From positions 9,612 through 14,864 of the forward strand of contig DJQK01000013.1 in NCBI GenBank assembly GCA_002437575.1: a stretch of DNA of 5,253 nucleotides, in the 5' to 3' direction. The DNA comes from Clostridiales bacterium UBA6388 (lineage in GTDB: Bacteria; Bacillota; Clostridia; Oscillospirales; Oscillospiraceae). Below are positions 1 through 3,492 of this stretch, in pieces (position 1 is the stretch's first letter; every line of letters starts with the position of its first letter). The position numbers were made by a program, and so were the translations under genes. Below the pieces are notes generated by a model. The model was given only the letters and a program-made list of their open reading frames with translations, was not told where the DNA came from and searched no databases.

Positions 1-83
1 ACGGCGGCCTCATCGGCGGCGCGTCCCTTGTTCCCGAGAAGTTTGTAAAGATCATCGAGGCGGCGAATCAGCCGACGATCTAA
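1..83 (+). CDS. tpiA: Triosephosphate isomerase, C-terminal end (partial)
   Basis: The frame starting at position 3 reads GGLIGGASLVPEKFVKIIEA, then ANQPTI and a TAA stop at 81-83. The GGLIGGASL block followed by an amphipathic helix ending in IIEAA is the phosphate-binding loop and last helix of triosephosphate isomerase, the TIM-barrel enzyme that interconverts dihydroxyacetone phosphate and glyceraldehyde 3-phosphate in glycolysis. Only 26 residues of the usual ~250 are present because the gene enters from the left edge; the start and catalytic residues lie outside. In Clostridia tpiA often sits in a gap-pgk-tpiA-gpmI operon. Here no gpmI follows, so tpiA is the last gene of its transcript unless gpmI lies elsewhere. 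The identification rests on a short but very characteristic motif. Confidence 0.9.
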   Translation, partial: GGLIGGASLVPEKFVKIIEAANQPTI

Positions 84-93
84 TTCGACCCCA

Positions 94-118
94 CGCTTCT
101 TATCTGCGAAAAGAAGCG
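94..118 (+). other. Hairpin just after tpiA (outermost, left)
   Basis: CGCTTCTT (94-101) pairs with AAGAAGCG (111-118) across a 9-base loop. It begins 10 bases after the tpiA stop. No T-run follows, so it is more likely a 3'-end stabilising stem or the outer end of the repeat element than an intrinsic terminator. Its counterpart in the inverted copy is the hairpin at 711-746. Confidence 0.5.
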
Positions 119-152
119 CGGTGTCGAGCCGCCGCGAAGAAATTGCTTGGGA

Positions 153-176
153 GGGGCTGCGCTGCGGCGCAGCTCC
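153..176 (+). other. GC-rich hairpin, second of the left copy
   Basis: GGGGCTGCGC (153-162) pairs with GCGCAGCTCC (167-176) around the tetraloop TGCG: ten pairs including one G-T wobble. It lies three bases upstream of the GGGCCGCGGCCC palindrome. The counterpart in the inverted copy, 662-686, has a different stem sequence. Confidence 0.6.
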
Positions 177-178
177 AA

Positions 179-200
179 CAAAAGGGCCGCGGCCCTTTTG
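179..200 (+). terminator. Candidate tpiA terminator: perfect palindrome ending in T-run
   Basis: AAAAGGGCCG (180-189) is immediately followed by its exact complement CGGCCCTTTT (190-199), and C179/G200 extend the pairing. The A-tract/T-tract flanks make it look like a bidirectional Rho-independent terminator, although a real RNA hairpin must open the central bases to form a loop. CTCCAA (173-178) and TTGGAG (207-212) form an outer stem around it. It shares the GGGCCGCGGCCC core with the inverted-copy palindrome at 623-644. It probably helps end the tpiA transcript together with the hairpin at 240-271. Confidence 0.55.
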
Positions 201-239
201 AAAACCTTGGAGTTCTCGAATAGAAGTGCAGACAAAATC

Positions 240-280
240 AGAGAGTGCTTACGGTTACGTAGGCACTCTCTTTCTGTTTT
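240..280 (+). terminator. Strong hairpin plus T-rich tail, downstream of tpiA
   Basis: A 14-pair stem (240-253 with 258-271, one T-G wobble at 249/262) closes on the loop GTTA and is followed by TTCTGTTTT. This is the best-formed intrinsic-terminator shape on the plus strand after tpiA, though the T-tract is interrupted. It is also hairpin four of the left repeat copy; the hairpin at 556-581 is its inverted counterpart with a re-paired inner stem. Its distance from the tpiA stop (~155 bases) is long for a dedicated terminator. Confidence 0.6.
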
Positions 281-320
281 GCGATTGCGGCGGATTTTGT
301 TCCGTCTTCAACGATCTTCC

Positions 321-345
321 TGCCGAGCAGCAAATTTTCGGTCTT
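321..345. repeat. 25-base inverted repeat arm (left)
   Basis: This 25-mer starts TGCCGAGCAGCA and ends TTTCGGTCTT. Its reverse complement occurs at 480-504 with only two mismatches (23/25). One mismatch is a T-G pair in RNA and the other is A-C. It is the best-conserved linker of the two repeat copies and could also form a long-range stem enclosing both central hairpins. Confidence 0.85.
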
Positions 346-351
346 TTGCCG

Positions 352-387
352 TCACAAGGCACTTTTGCTCTGCAAAAGTCCTTGTGA
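352..387 (+). other. 16-bp hairpin with TCT loop and bulged C (left copy)
   Basis: The outer stem TCACAAGG (352-359) pairs with CCTTGTGA (380-387). C360 is bulged. The inner stem ACTTTTGC (361-368) pairs with GCAAAAGT (372-379) around TCT. All sixteen pairs are Watson-Crick. The inverted copy at 438-473 keeps the same two eight-pair stems, the bulge and the loop with a different stem sequence. Confidence 0.8.
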
Positions 388-436
388 GGGGATCTGCGTC
401 GGTGTGAGGGGAGTCGCGCTGCACCACCGAAGCCCC
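388..436. other. Apex of the fold-back
   Basis: GGGG (388-391) can pair with CCCC (433-436), and CGGTG (400-404) with CACCG (425-429). This closes the central part between the two repeat copies around a centre near 412. The innermost ~20 bases show no convincing pairing. This is a weak structural reading, given because it continues the dyad symmetry of the flanks. Confidence 0.45.
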
Positions 437-437
437 A

Positions 438-473
438 GCGAAGAGAAATTTCCAGAGGAAATTTGCTCTTCGC
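438..473 (-). other. 16-bp hairpin with TCT loop and bulged C (inverted copy)
   Basis: On the plus strand GCGAAGAG (438-445) pairs with CTCTTCGC (466-473), AAATTTCC (446-453) pairs with GGAAATTT (457-464), the loop is AGA and G465 is bulged. On the minus strand this is an eight-pair stem, bulged C, eight-pair stem and TCT loop: exactly the layout of 352-387. Eight of the sixteen pairs differ between the copies, and every change is matched on the other side of the stem. Confidence 0.8.
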
Positions 474-479
474 CGGAAC

Positions 480-504
480 AAGACCGAAAGTCTGCTGCTC
501 GGCA
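480..504. repeat. 25-base inverted repeat arm (right)
   Basis: This is the partner of 321-345, matching its reverse complement at 23 of 25 positions. It ends in TGCTGCTCGGCA on the plus strand and lies just outside the hairpin at 438-473, as 321-345 lies just outside 352-387. Confidence 0.85.
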
Positions 505-555
505 CCGAGATTGTGCAAAACACTTCAAACCGGAACTGCGTCAGAGAAAGAACGA

Positions 556-590
556 GAGTGCTCAGATACTTCTGGGCACTCCCGACTTTT
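556..590 (+). terminator. Hairpin with short T-run, counterpart of 240-271
   Basis: GAGTGCTCAGA (556-566) pairs with TCTGGGCACTC (571-581) around TACT, eleven pairs with a T-G wobble at 562/575. CCGAC and then TTTT (587-590) follow, so it could act as a weak plus-strand terminator. It shares GAGTGC/GCACTC with the hairpin at 240-271, but the inner stem differs and is still paired. Confidence 0.5.
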
Positions 591-622
591 ACTGCATCAC
601 AAATATAGAACTCCAGAGGAGT

Positions 623-644
623 CTGAGGGGCCGCGGCCCTTCAG
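623..644. other. GGGGCCGCGGCCC palindrome (inverted copy)
   Basis: CTGAGGGGCCG (623-633) faces CGGCCCTTCAG (634-644), complementary except for one G-T wobble. It shares the GGGCCGCGGCCC core with 179-200, while the flanking arms (CTGA/TCAG here, AAAA/TTTT there) differ but remain paired. Confidence 0.65.
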
Positions 645-661
645 TTTGGGAAAGCGTCCAG

Positions 662-690
662 AGAAAACCCTTCCGAAGGGTTTTCTTTGG
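662..690 (+). terminator. Terminator-like hairpin AAAACCCTT/AAGGGTTTT
   Basis: AAAACCCTT (664-672) pairs with AAGGGTTTT (676-684) around CCG, extended by G663/C685 and A662/T686. TTTTCTTT at its 3' side gives the form of an intrinsic terminator on the plus strand, and the A-tract gives the same on the minus strand. In the repeat layout it corresponds to the hairpin at 153-176. Confidence 0.5.
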
Positions 691-724
691 CGTTTTCTTT
701 CTTTTGCAAAGCGTTTTCTTTCTT
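690..724 (+). repeat. Short direct repeat GCGTTTTCTTTCTT, two copies
   Basis: GCGTTTTCTTTCTT occurs at 690-703 and again at 711-724, a period of 21 bases with TTGCAAA between. The second copy forms the 5' arm of the hairpin at 711-746; the first has no nearby partner. Confidence 0.8.
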
Positions 725-746
725 GCACGAGCAAGAAAGAAAATGC
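711..746. other. 16-pair pyrimidine/purine hairpin (outermost, right)
   Basis: TTTTCTTTCTTGC (714-726) pairs perfectly with GCAAGAAAGAAAA (731-743) around ACGA, and 711-713/744-746 add three more pairs including a G-T wobble. One arm is almost all pyrimidine and the other almost all purine. There is no T-run on the plus-strand 3' side. It is the right-hand counterpart of 94-118. Confidence 0.75.
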
Positions 747-756
747 GTTAGGACCA

Positions 757-775
757 GCTGGCGGCCACCGCCAGC
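757..775. other. GC hairpin GCTGGCGG-CCA-CCGCCAGC
   Basis: Eight Watson-Crick pairs (757-764 with 768-775) close on a three-base loop. It sits between the fold-back repeat and the 3' end of the minus-strand operon and may add to bidirectional insulation between the convergent genes. It has no T-run of its own. Confidence 0.6.
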
Positions 776-797
776 AATAAAATGGCCCTCTGGGCCA
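776..797 (-). terminator. Intrinsic terminator of the minus-strand operon
   Basis: Read on the minus strand, TGGCCC (797-792) pairs with GGGCCA (788-783) around AGA and is followed by TTTTATT (782-776). It lies 26 bases past the stop of the minus-strand gene at 824-1408, a typical distance. The stem of six GC-rich pairs is short but stable. Confidence 0.65.
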
Positions 798-817
798 CGC
801 GCAGGAAGCTGCCCTAT

Positions 818-836
818 AAAACCTCAGTCAGGTTTT
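818..836 (-). terminator. Second hairpin overlapping the stop codon of the minus-strand gene
   Basis: AAAACCT (818-824) and AGGTTTT (830-836) are perfect complements around a five-base loop. On the minus strand the hairpin runs through the TGA stop (826-824) and ends in TTTT. Ribosomes reaching the stop would disrupt it, so the hairpin at 776-797 is more likely the real terminator. Confidence 0.4.
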
Positions 837-1408
837 GACTCCTTCTCGGGATCGGGAAACCACGTAAACATCCGTGGATTATTCTCCACCTCGCTGGGGT
901 CCAGCCCCTTCGCCTCGCACCAGCGGAAAAACGCCTTGTTGAGGAACGAATTGAGGTTCTGCATCGCGCTGTAGAGATTGATCTCGTCGTTTCCGACGAA
1001 TAAAATCGTGTTGATGCCGCCGCGGGTCATGAGGCTTCTCTGGCCGCGAATGTCGGCGTAGCGGTACTCTTTTTTGCCGCCGCGCAGCGTTTTATACAAA
1101 AAACCGTCTTCTCCATAGTAAATTGCGACGGAAAAGAACGTAAACAGCAAAAACGCGCCCATCAGCATCGCACCCAAGCAGCAGACGGTGAGCAGCGTGT
1201 CGCCCTCCTCCGGCATCCAGAATAAAAGCGCCATCAGCGGGAATACCAGAAGCAGAACGCCAAAAACGGCGCTCTTGCGCGGGGGCCGGACGACGGTTTT
1301 GCTTTTTTCCAGCTCGTGCTTCGGAAAGAGCTTTTGCAGCAGCTTGTCGATCAGAAAGCAGAGAAGGAACACGACGCCGCAGAAAAGCGCCAGGAAGACG
1401 TATTTCAT
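824..1408 (-). CDS. Small membrane protein with a possible PH-like domain, function unknown
   Basis: 194 residues. Three hydrophobic stretches are visible: about 3-20, 47-66 and 72-97, so the N-terminal half is membrane-embedded. A soluble part from about 98 to 156 (YYGEDGFLYKTL, then KKEYRYADI, ITILFVGNDEINLYS-like strands, then an amphipathic helix AMQNLNSFLNKAFFRW) resembles the short bacterial PH-like membrane proteins common in Firmicutes. That is fold-level inference from the strand pattern, not a motif match. The C-terminus is charged. The start is ATG at 1408-1406; a GGAGGAGG ribosome binding site lies just upstream, inside the end of the preceding gene. The start overlaps the preceding stop by four bases (ATGA), so it is translationally coupled to the folate enzyme. 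I cannot assign a function. Confidence 0.8.
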   Translation of the reverse strand: MKYVFLALFCGVVFLLCFLIDKLLQKLFPKHELEKSKTVVRPPRKSAVFGVLLLVFPLMALLFWMPEEGDTLLTVCCLGAMLMGAFLLFTFFSVAIYYGEDGFLYKTLRGGKKEYRYADIRGQRSLMTRGGINTILFVGNDEINLYSAMQNLNSFLNKAFFRWCEAKGLDPSEVENNPRMFTWFPDPEKESKPD

Positions 1409-1956
1409 CCGTCCTCCTCCACATCGGCAGACAAAACCGCGTCTACCGGGATATCATAGTCGTCGGTATCGAGGTGCGCGAACATCTGGAAGCCGTAGCA
1501 CAGCGCAAGCGTCGGATGCCCCGGGTGCGCGGCGAGAAATTTGTCATAGAAGCCGCCGCCGTAACCGCAGCGGTGCCCTTCGGGGTCAAAAGCAAGACCG
1601 GGCATCAGGACCAGCGCGGTTTCATCGTCAGCAATGGGCCCGTCCGCGATGGGCTCGGGGATGTTATAAGCGCCGGGCGCGACGGCTGACAGATCGTCCA
1701 GCCACAAAAACTTCATCGTATCGCCGTACACCTTCGGCACGGCCACGCGCTTGCCGTCCTTCTGCGCCTGCAAAAGCATCGGCACGGTGCGAACCTCCTG
1801 ATTGTACGGAAGATACCCGTAGATGCTTTTTGCCTGCTTGTAGAGCGGGTGCGCGCGGAAAAGCGCACCGAGCTTTTTGCTGCAAGCGTCGATCTGTGCG
1901 TTGGTCATGGCGCGTTTTTTCGCGCGGATCTGGGCGCGGAGTTCTTTTTTATCCAT
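1405..1956 (-). CDS. 5-formyltetrahydrofolate cyclo-ligase (MTHFS)
   Basis: 183 residues, close to the usual ~180-200. The enzyme uses ATP to convert 5-formyl-THF to 5,10-methenyl-THF in the cytoplasm, returning the storage form to the one-carbon pool and relieving inhibition of folate enzymes. Family marks are visible: basic N-terminal helix KKELRAQIRAKKRAM (3-17), YLPYNQEV (48-55, substrate pocket), VPKV (73-76), GAYNIPEP (95-102), and the signature MPGLAFDPEGHRCGYGGGFYD (118-138) whose glycine-rich part binds ATP phosphates. It ends with DIPVDAVLS (168-176). The start ATG at 1956-1954 has AGGAGG seven bases upstream (1969-1964). It is first in a two-gene operon with the membrane protein at 824-1408 and is transcribed from the promoter at 2002-2030. 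Family names in use include fau and ygfA. Confidence 0.95.
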   Translation of the reverse strand: MDKKELRAQIRAKKRAMTNAQIDACSKKLGALFRAHPLYKQAKSIYGYLPYNQEVRTVPMLLQAQKDGKRVAVPKVYGDTMKFLWLDDLSAVAPGAYNIPEPIADGPIADDETALVLMPGLAFDPEGHRCGYGGGFYDKFLAAHPGHPTLALCYGFQMFAHLDTDDYDIPVDAVLSADVEEDG

Positions 1957-1982
1957 GGAAACGCCTCCTGTTTTGAACTTTG

Positions 1983-1997
1983 GCAGAATGCTTCTGC
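1983..1997. promoter_or_regulatory. Small hairpin in the leader of the folate operon
   Basis: GCAGAA (1983-1988) pairs with TTCTGC (1992-1997) around TGC. It lies between the minus-strand -10 box (2002-2007) and the AGGAGG of the cyclo-ligase, close to the expected transcription start. It could be an operator or a 5' stabilising stem; it is too small to be a recognised riboswitch. Confidence 0.35.
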
Positions 1998-2001
1998 TGC
2001 T

Positions 2002-2030
2002 ATTTTAGTACAAGAGACGCTTTTCGTCAA
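2002..2030 (-). promoter_or_regulatory. Sigma-A promoter of the folate operon
   Basis: On the minus strand the -35 box TTGACG (2030-2025) and the -10 box TAAAAT (2007-2002) are separated by exactly 17 bases. Each box differs from consensus at one position. The predicted start near 1995 leaves a leader of about 40 bases before the cyclo-ligase ATG. Confidence 0.8.
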
Positions 2031-2036
2031 TGCGGC

Positions 2037-2051
2037 AATGCGTTGCGCATT
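2037..2051. promoter_or_regulatory. Operator-like palindrome between the divergent promoters
   Basis: AATGCG-TTG-CGCATT is a perfect 6-3-6 inverted repeat. It covers the -35 box of the plus-strand promoter (2043-2048) and begins seven bases from the minus-strand -35. AATGCG occurs once more at 2029-2034, giving a third half-site in direct orientation eight bases away. The placement suits a regulator acting on one or both promoters. No regulator gene lies in the window. Confidence 0.45.
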
Positions 2052-2071
2052 TTGTAAAATTGTGCTATATT
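2043..2071 (+). promoter_or_regulatory. Promoter of the DUF4230 operon, extended -10
   Basis: TTGCGC (2043-2048), 17-base spacer, TATATT (2066-2071), with TGC at 2063-2065 forming an extended -10. The -35 box is weaker than the -10. The predicted start near 2078 gives a leader of about 70 bases containing two mutually exclusive small stems: CCCTG/CAGGG (2101-2105 with 2112-2116) or GGGA/TCCC (2114-2117 with 2123-2126). I recognise no riboswitch there. Confidence 0.75.
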
Positions 2072-2146
2072 ATGGTTGGAGTACGCGGAAAAAACATACG
2101 CCCTGGTGAGACAGGGAGCGAATCCCGAGACAAAGGAGAAGTATTC

Positions 2147-2752
2147 ATGGAAGAACAAACGAAGATCCGGCGAAGGCCGGGCAAAGGGCTGCTGTGGATC
2201 CTTGCCGTCGCGGCGGCCGCCGCAGTAGCTGCCGCCGCAGTTTTTGTTGTGCGGACACACTGGGAGCAAAAGCCGGAAGAAGCGGTCGTCACGGTCTCCA
2301 CGTTGGAGAAGATCGTCCATGTCAGCAAGCTTTCCACATTCACCGCGGTCTATAACGGCGTCGCGGAAGTCAAAAACGAAGACAAGCCCGAGCAGACCGA
2401 CTATTACGTTTCCTATGCCGCGCGGGTCGATGCGGGCATCGATTTTCAGCAGGTCGCAGTTTCCATAGATCCCAACGAAAAGGTGGTCACGTTGGATATG
2501 CCGGAGGTCCAGATCACAGACGTCAATGTCGATATTGCGTCGATGGACTTTATGTTTCTCAACGACAAAGCGAACACCACGGCCGTTACGCAAACGGCAT
2601 ATAAGGCCTGCGAGACGGATGTGGAGCGGGAGAGCGAAGCGCAGGGCGAAATTCTGGATCTGGCAAGGCAAAATGCCGAGAATGTGCTGACAGCACTGGC
2701 GTCTCCGCTGCTTGAACAGATGGACGCGCAATACACGCTGGTCGTGGAATGA
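2147..2752 (+). CDS. DUF4230 family protein, membrane-anchored
   Basis: 201 residues from ATG 2147. I prefer this start over the in-frame upstream ATG at 2030 because AAGGAGA (2133-2139) sits seven bases before it and the 2030 codon lies upstream of the promoter. A basic N-terminus (KIRRRPGKG) is followed by one very Ala-rich transmembrane helix at about 14-36, placing residues 37-201 outside the membrane. The exported part has the DUF4230 layout: helix STLEKIVHVSKLSTF (51-65), strands YYVSYAARVDAGIDF (86-100), VVTLDMPEVQITDVNVD (113-129), then a long charged helix (about 145-190) and a final strand. Function is unknown; the family is widespread in Firmicutes and Bacteroidetes cell envelopes. 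It is followed 13 bases later by a second DUF4230 gene whose Shine-Dalgarno overlaps its stop. The Ala run uses mixed codons and is not a simple repeat. Confidence 0.85.
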   Translation: MEEQTKIRRRPGKGLLWILAVAAAAAVAAAAVFVVRTHWEQKPEEAVVTVSTLEKIVHVSKLSTFTAVYNGVAEVKNEDKPEQTDYYVSYAARVDAGIDFQQVAVSIDPNEKVVTLDMPEVQITDVNVDIASMDFMFLNDKANTTAVTQTAYKACETDVERESEAQGEILDLARQNAENVLTALASPLLEQMDAQYTLVVE

Positions 2753-2765
2753 AGGAGGCACTGCG

Positions 2766-3428
2766 ATGAAAAGAATCCTCATGCTGATCCTGAGCGCTGC
2801 GCTGCTGCTTTCGTGCACGGCCTGCGGCGTACAGAGCAAAGAAGAACCGGTCGCCATGGAGCCGAAGGTCTCGCAGATGAAAGCGATCTGCGAACTGGCC
2901 GTCATGGACTGCTATTATCATACTGTCGCGAAATACTATGAAAAAGATGCGGTAAAGGGCTTTCTGGGGATCGGAAAGAAAGACAAGCACTTCTGGATCG
3001 AATACAGCGGGATCGTCAGGCTGGGCGTGGATGTGTCGCTGGTAAGCGTCGAGGTGTCGGGCACGCAGGTTACGATCACGCTCCCGGAAGCAAAGGTGCT
3101 GGGCTGCAAGGTAGACTCCGCGTCTTTGACCGAAGCGTCCTTCATCGTGGATAAACGCTCTGCGGACATTGATGCTTCCGATGAGGTCAAGGCGTTCGAA
3201 CAGGCGCAGAGCCAGCTGGAGCAAACGGCGGCCGGCGATCGGACGCTTCTTTCAAGCGCGCAGCAACGGGCACAGACGCTGCTGGAGGAGTACATAACCA
3301 ATATCGCAAACGCCGCAGAAAAGCAATATGCGATCCGATGGGTCTATGTGGATGCAAACGGAGATCCGCGCGGCGCACAGAGCCCGGACGCTGCGCCTGC
3401 GGACAAAACGGAAGCGGCCGGGGCGTAA
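2766..3428 (+). CDS. DUF4230 family lipoprotein
   Basis: 220 residues from ATG 2766, with AAGGAGG (2752-2758) seven bases upstream and overlapping the stop of the previous gene, so the two are an operon. The N-terminus MKRILMLILSAALLLSCTAC is a lipoprotein signal peptide: LLSC gives lipidation at Cys17, with Cys20 as a less likely choice. The exported domain matches the upstream protein in layout: helix VSQMKAICELAVMDC (35-49), FWIEYSGIVRLGVDV (76-90), VTITLPEAKVLGCKVDSASL (102-121), a long Gln/Glu/Ala helix (about 139-187) and strand AIRWVYVD (189-196). An insert FLGIGKKDK (66-74) and a disordered Ala/Pro/Asp/Gly tail (199-220) are extra. It is probably a diverged duplicate that may work with the upstream protein at the membrane surface. 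Function unknown. Confidence 0.85.
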   Translation: MKRILMLILSAALLLSCTACGVQSKEEPVAMEPKVSQMKAICELAVMDCYYHTVAKYYEKDAVKGFLGIGKKDKHFWIEYSGIVRLGVDVSLVSVEVSGTQVTITLPEAKVLGCKVDSASLTEASFIVDKRSADIDASDEVKAFEQAQSQLEQTAAGDRTLLSSAQQRAQTLLEEYITNIANAAEKQYAIRWVYVDANGDPRGAQSPDAAPADKTEAAGA

Positions 3429-3450
3429 GTCCGGAACAAACGCACAAAGA

Positions 3451-3484
3451 AACGGCAGGCAGAACGGTACACCTGCCGTTTTTT
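3451..3484 (+). terminator. Intrinsic terminator of the DUF4230 operon, probably bidirectional
   Basis: AACGGCAGG (3451-3459) pairs with CCTGCCGTT (3472-3480) around a 12-base loop, followed by a run of six T (3479-3484). It lies 22 bases after the lipoprotein stop. CGCA (3441-3444) and TGCG (3484-3487) can extend the base. On the minus strand the same stem is followed by TTTCTTTGTG, eight bases past the deacetylase stop, so it can serve both converging transcripts. Confidence 0.9.
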
Positions 3485-3492
3485 GCGTGCGG

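Larger units (their letters stand above)
94..411 (+). repeat. Left copy of a multi-hairpin intergenic repeat element
   Basis: This is the non-coding region directly after tpiA. It contains, in order, hairpins at 94-118, 153-176, 179-200 and 240-271, a conserved linker box at 321-345, and a long hairpin at 352-387. The same order of hairpins and linkers is found in reverse on the other strand between about 413 and 746. Identity is clearest in the linkers, such as the 25-mer at 321-345 and the GGGCCGCGGCCC core at 184-195; several hairpin stems differ in sequence but keep their pairing. The outer boundary is approximate and begins about 10 bases after the tpiA stop. I do not recognise it as a named family. 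The open frames inside it have no Shine-Dalgarno support and no recognisable protein, so I call no gene here. Confidence 0.7.
413..746 (-). repeat. Right copy of the multi-hairpin repeat, inverted
   Basis: Read on the minus strand this stretch follows the left copy element by element: hairpin 711-746, hairpin 662-686, palindrome 623-644, hairpin 556-581, linker box 480-504, hairpin 438-473. Midpoints of paired elements fall near 412-417, so the two copies form one large fold-back of about 650 bp. The linker TCTGGAGTTCT (minus strand, near 610-620) matches CTTGGAGTTCT at 206-216, and the GTGCAG/ATGCAG boxes further in also correspond. Possible explanations are two inverted insertions of a MITE- or REP-like repeat, or a single structured element with dyad symmetry. 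The extent of homology at the outer end (650-746) is weak and rests on hairpin order more than on base identity. Confidence 0.65.

Noticed and set aside
94..746. CRISPR array or insertion sequence
   Set aside because: Repeats are inverted, few and not regularly spaced, and there is no transposase frame or Cas gene.
147..974. Several 70-128-codon frames on both strands in the tpiA downstream region
   Set aside because: They run through multiple perfect hairpins, are Arg/Ser/Phe-rich, have no good Shine-Dalgarno and resemble no family; the region is better explained as a structured non-coding repeat.
1188..1976. 262-codon open frame on the plus strand
   Set aside because: It is antisense to the cyclo-ligase and membrane protein, very Arg/Ser/Ala-rich and without family features.
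2030..2146. Upstream in-frame ATG extension of the first DUF4230 gene
   Set aside because: The ATG at 2030 lies upstream of the promoter that best fits the gene and has no ribosome binding site; ATG 2147 has AAGGAGA at the right distance and begins the expected membrane anchor.
2072..2146. Possible riboswitch or attenuator in the DUF4230 leader
   Set aside because: Only two short alternative stems of 4-5 pairs are present, with no match to a known aptamer core and no terminator.
2195..2245. GCC/GCG/GCA-rich run as a microsatellite or slippage site
   Set aside because: It encodes the Ala-rich membrane helix with mixed synonymous codons and no fixed repeat unit.
2027..2905. 292-codon open frame on the minus strand
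   Set aside because: It overlaps both DUF4230 genes antisense, shows no recognisable domain and runs through the divergent promoter region.
2586..3224. 212-codon open frame on the minus strand
   Set aside because: It is antisense to the DUF4230 operon; the composition is typical of a shadow frame and no start signal is seen.
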